DNA of 36,396 nucleotides from Bacillota bacterium (GTDB lineage Bacteria; Bacillota; Limnochordia; DTU087), in contig JAAYRF010000149.1 of the NCBI GenBank assembly GCA_012518905.1, positions 1 through 36,396 of the forward strand, given 5' to 3'. The notes below the pieces were generated by a model. That model had not been told where the DNA came from. It did not search any database and worked only from the letters and a program-made list of their open reading frames with translations. This document shows positions 25,755-35,474 of the stretch, piece after piece (position 1 is the stretch's first letter; each line of letters opens with the position of its first letter). Both the position numbers and the translations under genes were made by a program.

Positions 25755-27905
25755 ATGGTGAGAGTTCGAGTTTATGAACTAGCCAGGGAATTGGGGATAA
25801 AGAGTAAGCACTTAGTTGAGTTTTTGCAGGACCTCGGCGCCGACGTCAAAAATCACATGAGTACAATAGACGATGATATAGCCATTTTGGTTAAAGAGCA
25901 TTTTGCCAGTCAAAAAGAGCAAGCAAAGGAGACAGAACCTGTGGAGCCAACTGCTGATCAAGGTCCTAAGGCGGCAGAAGCCCCCAAGAAACGTTCGCCA
26001 CAAACCAATCGGAGAGCAGATGCTGAATCGGCTGAAGACGATTTGAAAGAGGATACCGGCCCAGCGAAGTCCAGGAAGCAACGGCAACCTAGCTCCCGCA
26101 AGGCTCAAAGTCATCGTCGGGGGGCGGGCAAGACGAAGACTAGTCAAAAACAAAAGCCGAAGGAAGTAGAGATTCCTGAAAACATTACAGTCAGGGAACT
26201 AGCGGCGCGGATGAGTATCCCAGCCACCACCATAATCAAGAAGCTAATGGGAATGGGGATCTTAGCTACTGTTCCGCAAAGCATCAGTTGGGAAGCTGCA
26301 GCATCGGTAGCAGAGGATCTTGGGTATGAGGTGAAGCTACAGGAGATCAAAACGGTAGATCCTCTAGCTGATTTTGACGATCCTGAGGAGAAATTGCAGC
26401 CACGTCCCCCCATAGTCACCATTATGGGCCACGTTGACCACGGGAAAACCACCTTATTGGATGCGATTCGTGAGAGCAAAATAACAGAACAAGAGGCTGG
26501 TGGGATTACTCAGCATATCGGTGCATATCAAGTGGAATGCCATGGCAGACGAATTACCTTCCTTGATACACCGGGCCACGAGGCCTTTACAGCCATGCGT
26601 TCCCGAGGTGCTCAAGTGACAGATATTGCCGTTCTGGTCGTGGCAGCAGACGATGGAGTCATGCCTCAAACCAGGGAAGCCATTAGCCATGCCCAAGCTG
26701 CGGAGGTACCCATCATAGTAGCCATAAACAAAATGGACCGTCCTAATGCAAATCCAGATCGGATTAAGCAGAGCTTGGCTGAGCTAGGCCTCATACCGGA
26801 AGAATGGGGTGGGGACACTGTATGCGTCAACATATCCGCCCTCCGCAAGGAAGGCATCGACGATCTTCTGGAGATGATTCTTCTGGTGGCAGATCTCAGG
26901 GAGCTCAAGGCTAATCCCGACCGCATGGCCAGAGGTACCATTGTTGAAGCCAAGCTAGACAAAGGCCGAGGACCGGTAGCCACGGTATTGGTTCGCAACG
27001 GCACACTTCGAACCGGAGACGCCATTGTAGCTGGTTCTGTATGTGGGAGAGTACGGGCGATGCACGATGCCCTTGGGAAGAGGCTTGAGAAAGCAGGACC
27101 GGCTACGCCTGTAGAAGTTATTGGCCTGTCCGATGTACCAGAAGCCGGTGATCTAATGGTGGCTTTGGAGGATGAGAAACTGGCTCGCCAGATCGCGGCC
27201 GAAAGACAGGAAACCAAGCGGGCCGCAGAATTGAAACGTGTTGCGCCGATCTCGCTAGATGATCTTTTTGAACGCATCAAAGAGGGCGAAGTAAGAGAGC
27301 TCAACATAATTATCAAGGCTGATGTACAAGGTTCGGTGGAAGCTGTCCGTCAAGCTTTGGAAGGCCTAAGTACTGAGGAAGTGCGGGTCAATGTCATTCA
27401 TGGTGCTGCAGGCGGGATAACAGAAACAGATGTCAACCTAGCGGCCGCCTCCAATGCTGTCATCATAGGCTTTAACGTCCGGCCCGATGCCAACGCCGGT
27501 CGAGTGGCTGAATGGGAAAACGTAGAGATTCGCACTTACAGAGTAATTTACAATGCCATTGATGAGGTCAAATCTGCCATGGAAGGGCTCCTTGAGCCAG
27601 ACTATGTGGAAGAGGTCATTGGCAGGGCGGAAGTGCGAGCAACTTTCAAGGTGCCCAACGTTGGAACCATTGCCGGCAGCTATGTAACTGACGGGAAAAT
27701 CACCCGGAATGCCCACGTCCGGTTACTTCGAGATAGTATTGTGATCCACGAAGGTCTTATCTCGTCCCTCAAACGTTTCAAGGATGACGTGAGGGAAGTT
27801 GTGCAGGGATATGAATGCGGAATAGGCATAGAGCGATACAATGACATCAAAGAAGGCGATGAACTCGAGGCTTTCATCATGAAGGCAATCAAGAGGACCC
27901 TCTAA
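25755..27905 (+). CDS. infB: Translation initiation factor IF-2
   Basis: [95 protein letters not shown]. Confidence 0.99.
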   Translation: MVRVRVYELARELGIKSKHLVEFLQDLGADVKNHMSTIDDDIAILVKEHFASQKEQAKETEPVEPTADQGPKAAEAPKKRSPQTNRRADAESAEDDLKEDTGPAKSRKQRQPSSRKAQSHRRGAGKTKTSQKQKPKEVEIPENITVRELAARMSIPATTIIKKLMGMGILATVPQSISWEAAASVAEDLGYEVKLQEIKTVDPLADFDDPEEKLQPRPPIVTIMGHVDHGKTTLLDAIRESKITEQEAGGITQHIGAYQVECHGRRITFLDTPGHEAFTAMRSRGAQVTDIAVLVVAADDGVMPQTREAISHAQAAEVPIIVAINKMDRPNANPDRIKQSLAELGLIPEEWGGDTVCVNISALRKEGIDDLLEMILLVADLRELKANPDRMARGTIVEAKLDKGRGPVATVLVRNGTLRTGDAIVAGSVCGRVRAMHDALGKRLEKAGPATPVEVIGLSDVPEAGDLMVALEDEKLARQIAAERQETKRAAELKRVAPISLDDLFERIKEGEVRELNIIIKADVQGSVEAVRQALEGLSTEEVRVNVIHGAAGGITETDVNLAAASNAVIIGFNVRPDANAGRVAEWENVEIRTYRVIYNAIDEVKSAMEGLLEPDYVEEVIGRAEVRATFKVPNVGTIAGSYVTDGKITRNAHVRLLRDSIVIHEGLISSLKRFKDDVREVVQGYECGIGIERYNDIKEGDELEAFIMKAIKRTL

Positions 27906-27939
27906 GGTCGACGTACATTGTTATAAAGGGGTTGAGGAA

Positions 27940-28374
27940 ATGGCCACCCAGCAGCGAGTAGAGAAGATTCGAGAAGCCATTAAGCAGGAAGCCAGCGATA
28001 TTATTCGAAATATGAAGGACCCTCGCATTGGTTTTGTAACTGTCACGGATGCTGAGGTATCCAGGGACCTTCGTCATGTTAAGATCTATGTCAGTGTGCT
28101 GGGAGACGAAGAGAGTAAGCGCAGTTCTCTAGAGGGGCTGGAACGGGCAACCGGTTATATCCGCACCGAGATCGGCCAACGTGTGCGCCTCAGATACACT
28201 CCAGAAATTGTGTTCCGATGGGATGGCTCTTTAGAGAGGGGAGCGCGTATCGACCAAATCCTCCAGGAGCTCAAGGCAGAGGAGAAAGGTAGCGATACCG
28301 ATGCTAAAGATGATGGTGAAGATGAGAATCCGTCATCCTCCTCGTCTTCGGAAGGTGCAGGTGAAGACATATAG
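27940..28374 (+). CDS. rbfA: 30S ribosome-binding factor A
   Basis: QRVEKIREAIKQEASDIIRNMKDPRIGFVTVTDAEVSRDLRHVKIYVSVLG. Confidence 0.96.
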   Translation: MATQQRVEKIREAIKQEASDIIRNMKDPRIGFVTVTDAEVSRDLRHVKIYVSVLGDEESKRSSLEGLERATGYIRTEIGQRVRLRYTPEIVFRWDGSLERGARIDQILQELKAEEKGSDTDAKDDGEDENPSSSSSSEGAGEDI

Positions 28375-29351
28375 TGCCACGGGGATCGATTGAACAAGTT
28401 GCTCGGGCCATCGAGGAATATCACCGAATTCTGATCACTTGGCATGTGGACCCAGACCCTGATTGCGTTGGGTCTGGGTTGGCCTTGCAGATGATTCTGG
28501 AGGCCATGGGCAAGGAAGTAACATGCATTTCTCCCGATCCCTTGGGGGATTGGTATTCTTTCTTACCGGGAGCTCATAGATGCAAGGTCTATTCTCTCAA
28601 AATCCCCCTGGATTTCTCAGCAGCCATTGTGGTGGACTGTGAAGCGAGCCGATGTGGGGGATTATCAGAGTATCTGATGTCAGGGTTGCCGGTGATCAAT
28701 ATCGATCACCATGGAACCAATCCTGGTTCGGGCGTAGCGTTCTACGTAGATCCGGCAGCCGCTGCTACTGGCGAGCTCATCTATGCCCTGCGAGATCATT
28801 GGCAGAGCCCGCTAAGCCAAGATATCGCAACCAATCTCTATGCAGCTCTTGCCGGTGACACGGGAACCTTTCGTTTCAGCAATACCACTGCTTCCACCCT
28901 GCGAATAGCCAGCAGACTGGTGGAGGCTGGCGCACAGCCTGCCGAGATAGCTGTCCATCTCTACGAAAACCGCCCCTATGAAGCAATTGATCTCATGCGT
29001 CAGGCACTCAATACTCTGGAAATAAGTGCTGATGGTCGGGCAGCCTGGCTGAATCTCACCATGGAGATGCTCGATGGTCAACAGTGGATAGGACAGCATT
29101 CTGAGGACATCATCCAGTTTCCTCGCATGATTGAGACAGTACAAGTAGCTATGCTCTTTCGGGAAGTGGACCAGGGAAGTACTAAGGTCAGTTTCCGCTC
29201 CCGAAAAGATATAGACGTAAGTGCCATCGCCAAACAGTTTGGTGGGGGAGGGCATGTCCGGGCTGCAGGCTGCACCATCGATGCCCCATTAGCAGAAGCA
29301 AGGGCGCAAGTACTATACGCTGTTACCCGGGAGTTAAATCCATCGATATAA
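28374..29351 (+). CDS. nrnA: DHH/DHHA1 phosphoesterase, NrnA-like nanoRNase/pAp phosphatase
   Basis: ITWHVDPDPDCVGSGLALQ; NIDHHGTNPG; FGGGGHVRAAGCTID. Confidence 0.9.
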   Translation: MPRGSIEQVARAIEEYHRILITWHVDPDPDCVGSGLALQMILEAMGKEVTCISPDPLGDWYSFLPGAHRCKVYSLKIPLDFSAAIVVDCEASRCGGLSEYLMSGLPVINIDHHGTNPGSGVAFYVDPAAAATGELIYALRDHWQSPLSQDIATNLYAALAGDTGTFRFSNTTASTLRIASRLVEAGAQPAEIAVHLYENRPYEAIDLMRQALNTLEISADGRAAWLNLTMEMLDGQQWIGQHSEDIIQFPRMIETVQVAMLFREVDQGSTKVSFRSRKDIDVSAIAKQFGGGGHVRAAGCTIDAPLAEARAQVLYAVTRELNPSI

Positions 29352-29399
29352 GAACTGGCACATACAGGTGAGCAAAAATGCAAGGGCGCTGATCGAAAA

Positions 29400-30401
29400 A
29401 TGCATGGTATTTTGGTAATACTGAAACCGCCGGGGATGACCTCCCACGATGTTGTTGTCGCTGTAAGGCGCTGCACCAATCAACGGCGGGTAGGACATAC
29501 TGGAACTTTGGACCCGGGAGCTGCGGGGGTTTTGGTCCTTTGTATGGGCGATGCCACGCGGTTCATCCCATTTATGGAAGAATACGTAAAGGGCTACAGG
29601 GCAGAACTGTTTTTGGGCCGTTCCACTGATACCCAAGATGCGGGAGGCCAGACCCTCGCAGAAAAACGAGAGTTCGCACTAACCGATTCGGACATGCTCG
29701 AAGCGTTCCAGGCTTTTCAGGGTGAAATCCAGCAGATTCCTCCCATGGTATCTGCCCTAAAACACAAAGGTCAGCGATTGTATCAGCTGGCAAGACGGGG
29801 CCAGGTTGTTGACAGAAAACCCCGCTCCATCCATATTTATCGATTGATACCAGTAGGTAACTGGCAGAAACCTGCATGGCGATTTGGACACACCCTGATG
29901 TATGATACCCTCTGCTCTAAAGGTACATATATACGTACTCTTTGCGAGGATATCGGTGAGTATTTAGGCGTACCAACCCACATGTCGTTTCTGCTTCGAA
30001 CACAAGTGGGGCCTTGGAGATTGGAGCATGCCGTAACATTGGAAGAATTCACCGCGGGTATGGCTAAATTGCAGGCCGATGAGAATCAACCTCCCTTTGA
30101 GGGTTGCCCACCTCTTCCCGGTTTCTTTCCCGTGGATCGGGGTGTAGGGCATTTGCCTGGAGCGATATTTGATTTGCCTGACGCTAAACGTCTGCGTCAA
30201 GGAGGACGGTTGCGGGAAGATCAGGTTCTGTCTTTTTGCGCTCCTGATTCTGATCTATTCGCGGCAACAGGTACTACTGCCACCGAAGAATCGTTGCTGC
30301 GACTATATAATGTAAAGGGTCAGTTCTTGGGTATCGGCCAAAGGCAAAGGGGCGCGGACCAAATCTGGAAGATACGGCCCGTTCGCATGTTACCTTCTTA
30401 G
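29400..30401 (+). CDS. truB: tRNA pseudouridine(55) synthase TruB
   Basis: HGILVILKPPGMTSHDVVVAVRR...RRVGHTGTLDPGAAGVLVLCMGDATRF (catalytic Asp in GTLDPGA). Confidence 0.97.
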   Translation: MHGILVILKPPGMTSHDVVVAVRRCTNQRRVGHTGTLDPGAAGVLVLCMGDATRFIPFMEEYVKGYRAELFLGRSTDTQDAGGQTLAEKREFALTDSDMLEAFQAFQGEIQQIPPMVSALKHKGQRLYQLARRGQVVDRKPRSIHIYRLIPVGNWQKPAWRFGHTLMYDTLCSKGTYIRTLCEDIGEYLGVPTHMSFLLRTQVGPWRLEHAVTLEEFTAGMAKLQADENQPPFEGCPPLPGFFPVDRGVGHLPGAIFDLPDAKRLRQGGRLREDQVLSFCAPDSDLFAATGTTATEESLLRLYNVKGQFLGIGQRQRGADQIWKIRPVRMLPS

Positions 30402-30441
30402 TTAGTATCAGGATGAGCAACGAGCCAGAGGTGAAGACGTT

Positions 30442-31464
30442 TTGCATATCTACTGGCGTGATGGTAGCATCACACGTGAAGCAATAGATAAGAGAGTAGT
30501 TGCAGGTTTGGGCTTCTTTGATGGTGTACATCTTGGGCACCAAGCGATTTTGCATCGGGTGGAAGAGCTCGCGACCAAAAGCGGTGCTATTCCCTTGATG
30601 ATTACATTTGATCGGCATCCTTTATCGATATTGAGTCCTGACACAGTGCCAAAGTTGCTGACAAGTCCTACTGAGAGGCGCGTCTATGCCTGGGATCTTG
30701 GCATTACCGCTGTCGCGGAGCTAGTTTTCGATGAAAATCTGGCGACCATGGACGCCGAGCGATTTGCCAGCGACATATTGGCCAACCGCTTAGGCGTGAT
30801 CTCAGTTGTCGCAGGCGAGGACTTTAGCTTCGGGCACCGGGGACAGGGAGGCGTGAGTCTCTTGCGCCAAGAAGGCCATCAATGGGGCATTGATACGGTT
30901 GATATTGTGGAACCACTTTTTGTCAAAGAATCCAAGGTCTCAAGCACCAGGATCCGCAACCTTCTAAGAGAGGGCAAGGTCGAGGAGGCTAGAGAATGTC
31001 TGGGACGCCCCTATCGATTAGCCGGTCCGGTCATCACTGGAGAAGGTAGGGGGCGGGCGCTAGGGTTTCCCACTGCTAATCTGGCTGTGCCGAGTGATCG
31101 CCTCATACCCAAGGATGGTGTATACGCTGTCACAGTGCGTCGCGCCGCAGATGGTTCAAGTGGTGATATGAAGCATGATGACCATGAGCAAAAGGCAATG
31201 ATAGGTGTCTTGAGTATTGGTGATAAACCCACCTTTGCAGGGAGTGGCCAAACCATCGAGGTCCACATATTGGACAAAAACGAAAACTATTATAGTCAGA
31301 AGCTTGAGGTATCTTTGCATAAGTGGCTCCGTCCTACCCAAAGGTTTGGCAGTGCTGGAGAGCTCAAACACCAAGTTGATCAGGACATAAAGGCAACCAG
31401 ACAGCTGTTTACAATGAAGCATACCATCATGCCTGGAGAGATTTACACCCACAGAGCTTTATGA
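30442..31464 (+). CDS. ribF: Bifunctional riboflavin kinase/FAD synthetase
   Basis: VVAGLGFFDGVHLGHQAILHRV...VSSTRIRNLLREGKVEEARECLGRPYRLAGPVITGEGRGRALGFPTANL; TTG start. Confidence 0.95.
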   Translation: MHIYWRDGSITREAIDKRVVAGLGFFDGVHLGHQAILHRVEELATKSGAIPLMITFDRHPLSILSPDTVPKLLTSPTERRVYAWDLGITAVAELVFDENLATMDAERFASDILANRLGVISVVAGEDFSFGHRGQGGVSLLRQEGHQWGIDTVDIVEPLFVKESKVSSTRIRNLLREGKVEEARECLGRPYRLAGPVITGEGRGRALGFPTANLAVPSDRLIPKDGVYAVTVRRAADGSSGDMKHDDHEQKAMIGVLSIGDKPTFAGSGQTIEVHILDKNENYYSQKLEVSLHKWLRPTQRFGSAGELKHQVDQDIKATRQLFTMKHTIMPGEIYTHRAL

Positions 31465-31470
31465 TATAGT
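31442..31470 (+). promoter_or_regulatory. Predicted sigma-A promoter for rpsO inside the ribF 3' end
   Basis: TTTACA (31442-31447), 17 bp, TATAGT (31465-31470) with extended -10 TGA that is also the ribF stop. Confidence 0.65.
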
Positions 31471-31561
31471 GGGGATGGATTGGAACCCTTGACTCGGATA
31501 AACGAGCTCCTCCGACGTTTTTCTGGGCTGGGGGGATCTTGAAAGTGGGGAGGTGAAATCG

Positions 31562-31831
31562 GTGGCTCTAGATAAAGAGACTAAGCGTGACATCATTGAT
31601 GATTTCAAAATCCATGAGACAGATACAGGCTCACCAGAGGTTCAAATAGCCATCCTCACTAAGAGGATTGGTGATTTGACTGAGCATCTCAAGGTACACA
31701 AGAGAGACTACCATTCTCGACGGGGCATGCTGAAAATGATTGGACAGAGAAAAGGGCTGCTCGATTATCTTCGAGATACAGATATCGAGCGATATCGTGC
31801 CATTGTTGCCAAACTCGGCCTTCGAGGCTAA
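31562..31831 (+). CDS. rpsO: 30S ribosomal protein S15
   Basis: [60 protein letters not shown] 31562 fits SD GGGAGG better than track start 31553. Confidence 0.97.
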   Translation: MALDKETKRDIIDDFKIHETDTGSPEVQIAILTKRIGDLTEHLKVHKRDYHSRRGMLKMIGQRKGLLDYLRDTDIERYRAIVAKLGLRG

Positions 31832-31838
31832 GCTGGTC

Positions 31839-31866
31839 AGAAGGAGCGGTAACCCCCGCTCCTTCT
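31839..31866 (+). terminator. Stable hairpin after rpsO (putative terminator)
   Basis: AGAAGGAGCGG-TAACCC-CCGCTCCTTCT, 11-bp perfect stem; only a weak T-tract follows. Confidence 0.65.
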
Positions 31867-31993
31867 TCACATGACTAGCTTTACTTGCTAGGCGAGAATG
31901 ACCCCGCAATATGGAGAAGATACTATAGTACTGCCTGGTATGCTCTATTCAGGAGGATAAGTTGCATCAGGCTCTACGCGGATTGCACGAAGA

Positions 31994-32018
31994 CGTGTCA
32001 AGAGTATCTTAGGACACG
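31994..32018 (+). promoter_or_regulatory. Leader hairpin immediately upstream of the pnp SD
   Basis: CGTGTC-AAGA-GTA-TCTT-AG-GACACG, followed by AAGGAGG. Confidence 0.5.
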
Positions 32019-32035
32019 CCAAGGAGGTAAACAGG

Positions 32036-34180
32036 ATGAAAGAGGAATTTAGATTAGAAATAGGGGGGAGACCACTAGTCGTTGAAACCGGCGGCCTAGC
32101 CCAACAAGCTAACGGCAGCGTGCTGATGCGCTACGGTGATACGGTGGCTTTGATTACTGCTACCATCTCCAAAGAGCCCCGGGAAGGGATTGATTTCTTC
32201 CCACTCATGGTTGACTACGAAGAACGCATGTATGCTGTCGGTAAGGTGCCAGGAGGCTGGGGTCGCCGCGAAGGCAGGCCGGGGGAAGCAGCTATTTTAG
32301 CAGCCAGGATGATTGATCGTCCTTTACGACCTTTGTTCCCTGAGGGACTCCGCAACGATGTACAGATAGTAGTCACGGTACTATCGGTAGACCAAGATAA
32401 CGCACCTGATATCACAGCGTTGGTCGGAGCATCAACCGCCCTTTCCCTCTCTGATATACCCTTTGAGGGACCTGTGGGTGGCGTTATAGTTGGTCGGGTC
32501 GACGGCGAGTTCGTCATCAATCCCACCTTAGAGCAGCAAGAAAAAAGTGAACTCCACTTGGTGGTAGCCGGTACGAAGGCAGCTGTGACCATGGTGGAAG
32601 CCGGTGCCAACGAAGTGGCAGAGGATGTACTGCTCGATGCCATTATGTTTGGACATGAAGAGGTCAAACGCATTGTTGCTTTCCAGGAAGAACTTGTCAA
32701 GAAACTGGGCCGGCCGAAAATGGAGGTACCTGCGTGTATCCCTCCGCCACATTTGGTTGAATGGGTCAAGAGTAAAGGAACCCAGCCTCTTGGGGACGCT
32801 TTGCGCATCGCCGACAAACAGAGCAGAGAAGCTGCGGAGGATGATGTCCACACTGCACTACTCGAGGAGTATGCCAGGGAATTCGGCGAGGAGACTCTTG
32901 CCCAGGACGAACCCGAGCTGAGCCAGGCGATTGCATCTCTAACCAGAGAGCTGGTCCGCAACATGATCACCCACGATAGGAAGCGTACAGACGGCCGTGG
33001 CCCACGGGATATTCGATTGATCAGCTGTGAAGTTGGTCTTCTACCAAGGGCCCATGGATCTGCCGTATTTACCCGGGGCCAAACCCAGGTACTAACTGCT
33101 TGCACCCTAGGTGTTAAGTCCGACGAGCAGCTTTTAGACGATCTAAGTGATGAGGATCGCAAGCGCTATATACATCACTACAATTTCCCACCATATAGCG
33201 TCGGTGAAACTAGACCTATACGAGGCCCAGGACGTAGAGAGATAGGTCATGGTGCATTGGCTGAGCGGGCTCTGTTGCCCGTGATCCCCGCGGAGGAGGA
33301 ATTTCCTTATACCATTAGACTGGTTTCGGAAGTACTAGAATCCAACGGCTCCTCATCACAAGCCAGTATCTGTGGCAGTACATTGGCCCTAATGGATGCT
33401 GGTGTGCCCATTAAGCGCCCGGTAGCTGGTATTGCCATGGGACTTGTAAAAGAGGGTCAAGAATTCTCCATCCTGACGGATATTCTAGGTATGGAGGATG
33501 CACTAGGTGACATGGATTTCAAAGTAGCAGGGACGACAGAAGGTGTAACAGCTTTACAGATGGACATTAAGATTGAAGGTGTAACCCGAGACATTCTCGG
33601 CATGGCTTTGGCTCAGGCACGAGAAGCACGTTTGTTCATCCTGGAGAAGATGCTCGAGACCATTCCTGCACCTAGAGAGGGACTCTCTCCCTATGCACCT
33701 CGGATCTTCACTATGGAGATACCTGTAGATAAGATCAGGGATGTCATTGGCCCAGGCGGGAAGACTATCCGTAAGATCATTGACGAGACCGGTGTCTCCA
33801 TCGATATCGAAGACGATGGCCGTGTATACGTGGCTTCGACTAATCAGGAGGCAGGCGTCAGGGCCCAAGATATTATCCGCACTCTGGTTAAAGATGTGGA
33901 GGTAGGGGAGACTTATTTGGGGACTGTCAAGCGCATAGTGGATTTTGGCGCCTTTGTAGAAGTGCTCCCTGGCAAAGAGGGTTTGGTCCATATCTCTAAG
34001 CTGGCCAAAGGCAGAGTCGGAAAAGTTGAGGATGTAGTACAAGTTGGAGATACCATAACCGTTAAGGTCATCGAAATCGACCGCATGGGACGGATCAACT
34101 TAGCTACACTTGAGGCCTTAGAAGGTGACGATGGCAAAGGCTCTGGCCGCAACAGCCGGGGACGTCGCTCCCGCTCATAA
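32036..34180 (+). CDS. pnp: Polyribonucleotide nucleotidyltransferase (PNPase)
   Basis: RNase PH repeats ([72 protein letters not shown]), KH ([20 protein letters not shown]), S1 ([26 protein letters not shown]). Confidence 0.99.
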   Translation: MKEEFRLEIGGRPLVVETGGLAQQANGSVLMRYGDTVALITATISKEPREGIDFFPLMVDYEERMYAVGKVPGGWGRREGRPGEAAILAARMIDRPLRPLFPEGLRNDVQIVVTVLSVDQDNAPDITALVGASTALSLSDIPFEGPVGGVIVGRVDGEFVINPTLEQQEKSELHLVVAGTKAAVTMVEAGANEVAEDVLLDAIMFGHEEVKRIVAFQEELVKKLGRPKMEVPACIPPPHLVEWVKSKGTQPLGDALRIADKQSREAAEDDVHTALLEEYAREFGEETLAQDEPELSQAIASLTRELVRNMITHDRKRTDGRGPRDIRLISCEVGLLPRAHGSAVFTRGQTQVLTACTLGVKSDEQLLDDLSDEDRKRYIHHYNFPPYSVGETRPIRGPGRREIGHGALAERALLPVIPAEEEFPYTIRLVSEVLESNGSSSQASICGSTLALMDAGVPIKRPVAGIAMGLVKEGQEFSILTDILGMEDALGDMDFKVAGTTEGVTALQMDIKIEGVTRDILGMALAQAREARLFILEKMLETIPAPREGLSPYAPRIFTMEIPVDKIRDVIGPGGKTIRKIIDETGVSIDIEDDGRVYVASTNQEAGVRAQDIIRTLVKDVEVGETYLGTVKRIVDFGAFVEVLPGKEGLVHISKLAKGRVGKVEDVVQVGDTITVKVIEIDRMGRINLATLEALEGDDGKGSGRNSRGRRSRS

Positions 34181-34203
34181 GTTCTGATAGAATCACACGG
34201 GGT

Positions 34204-34233
34204 AAGGAGGTCTGCAAAGCGAGCTACCTCCTT
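34204..34233 (+). terminator. Hairpin after pnp (putative weak terminator)
   Basis: AAGGAGGT...ACCTCCTT, 8-bp stem, no clear T-run. Confidence 0.4.
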
Positions 34234-34286
34234 CCTTGGCTGATTGATCTCAATCTGATTATGTCTAAGGAGACTTGAAGGACGCC

Positions 34287-35444
34287 ATGCTCAACCGACG
34301 GCGGGGTAGAGTAAGAAGCGTTCAAGGTGTATCTACTCACATACAAAGACTCTTAGTGGAAATTGATGGGGAATTGGTGCCTACTGTCAACTACCGTGTT
34401 CTGGCTGCCGATGTTCATCCCGGTGACTTGATCGAAGTAAACACCACCGCCGTTGATCTTGGCCTAGGGACCGGGGGCACCCATTTTCTCATTAGCCGCA
34501 TAGATTCTGATCATGATATGTCCAGTACCACCTCCCAGTCATCCCCAAAAGAAACTGGCCACATCATGAAGCTGCGCTACACGCCTCTACAGCTAAGCAC
34601 CCTTTCGGTGGAAGAGGAGAGCAGCTTGTACCATGGGATTTTGCAGGAAGTAGACTCCCTCGAAGGCATGCCTGTATTGGTAGGCAGTTTACATAGCCTT
34701 ATTGCCCCGGCTGCAGCGGTCCTACAACAGAATACTAATAGATCCGCGCGATTGGTATATGTCATGACCGACGGGGCAGCGTTACCATTGGGTTTTAGTC
34801 GATTGGTAGCATCTTTGCAAAATCAAGGCCTGATCTCAGCGACTATTACAATTGGTCACGCCTTCGGTGGCGATCTAGAAGCTGTGAACATCTATTCTGC
34901 CTTACTGGCTGGTCGACATGTTTTGAAGGCCGATGCCTGCATAGTTGCTATGGGACCAGGAGTGGTCGGTACCGGTACTCCCTTTGGTACCACTGCAATG
35001 GAAATTGCAGGTATACTTGACGGCGTGAACGCTCTAGGAGGTAGAGCTGTTGCCATTCCTCGGATTAGCTTCGCAGATGAAAGACCCCGCCATTATGGAA
35101 TCAGCCACCATACTCTAACAGCCCTTGGCAAGCTATGCCACAGCCGTTGCTTTATTCCCTTTCCCCAGCTACATCCTGAAGAAGATGAGCTTTTGAGGCA
35201 GCAGTGTCAGATTGCTGCTTTGGACCGGCATCACCTATCTTTTACTACTGAAGACAATACTCTGCAATTGCTTCAAGACTATGATTTACATGTCACGTCC
35301 ATGGGCCGTACGGCCCAGGAAGATCCTGCCTTTTTTCGAGCTGGAGGAGCCGCTGGCAGACTGGCAGCGGAATGGATCCTTAGCGCCGAAAAATGGGAGC
35401 CGAAAGCCCAGCTTGGTGACGGAATACCTCCTATGGTAGACTAG
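34287..35444 (+). CDS. DUF3866 family protein
   Basis: NRRRGRVRSVQGVSTHIQRLLVEIDGELVPTVNYRVLAADVHPGDLIEVNTTAVDLGLGTGGTHFLIS; MGPGVVGTGTPFGTTAMEIAG. Start ATG 34287 or TTG 34275. Confidence 0.8.
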   Translation: MLNRRRGRVRSVQGVSTHIQRLLVEIDGELVPTVNYRVLAADVHPGDLIEVNTTAVDLGLGTGGTHFLISRIDSDHDMSSTTSQSSPKETGHIMKLRYTPLQLSTLSVEEESSLYHGILQEVDSLEGMPVLVGSLHSLIAPAAAVLQQNTNRSARLVYVMTDGAALPLGFSRLVASLQNQGLISATITIGHAFGGDLEAVNIYSALLAGRHVLKADACIVAMGPGVVGTGTPFGTTAMEIAGILDGVNALGGRAVAIPRISFADERPRHYGISHHTLTALGKLCHSRCFIPFPQLHPEEDELLRQQCQIAALDRHHLSFTTEDNTLQLLQDYDLHVTSMGRTAQEDPAFFRAGGAAGRLAAEWILSAEKWEPKAQLGDGIPPMVD

Positions 35445-35474
35445 AACTAGTACTGAAAACGACCGGGAGGTATT

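Noticed and set aside
26666-27316. 216-aa minus-strand ORF opposite infB
   Set aside because: Antisense shadow, Ser/Arg/Thr-rich, no recognisable family.
32215-33162. 315-aa minus-strand ORF opposite pnp
   Set aside because: Antisense shadow of a conserved gene; Ser/Arg-rich low-complexity translation with no recognisable domain.
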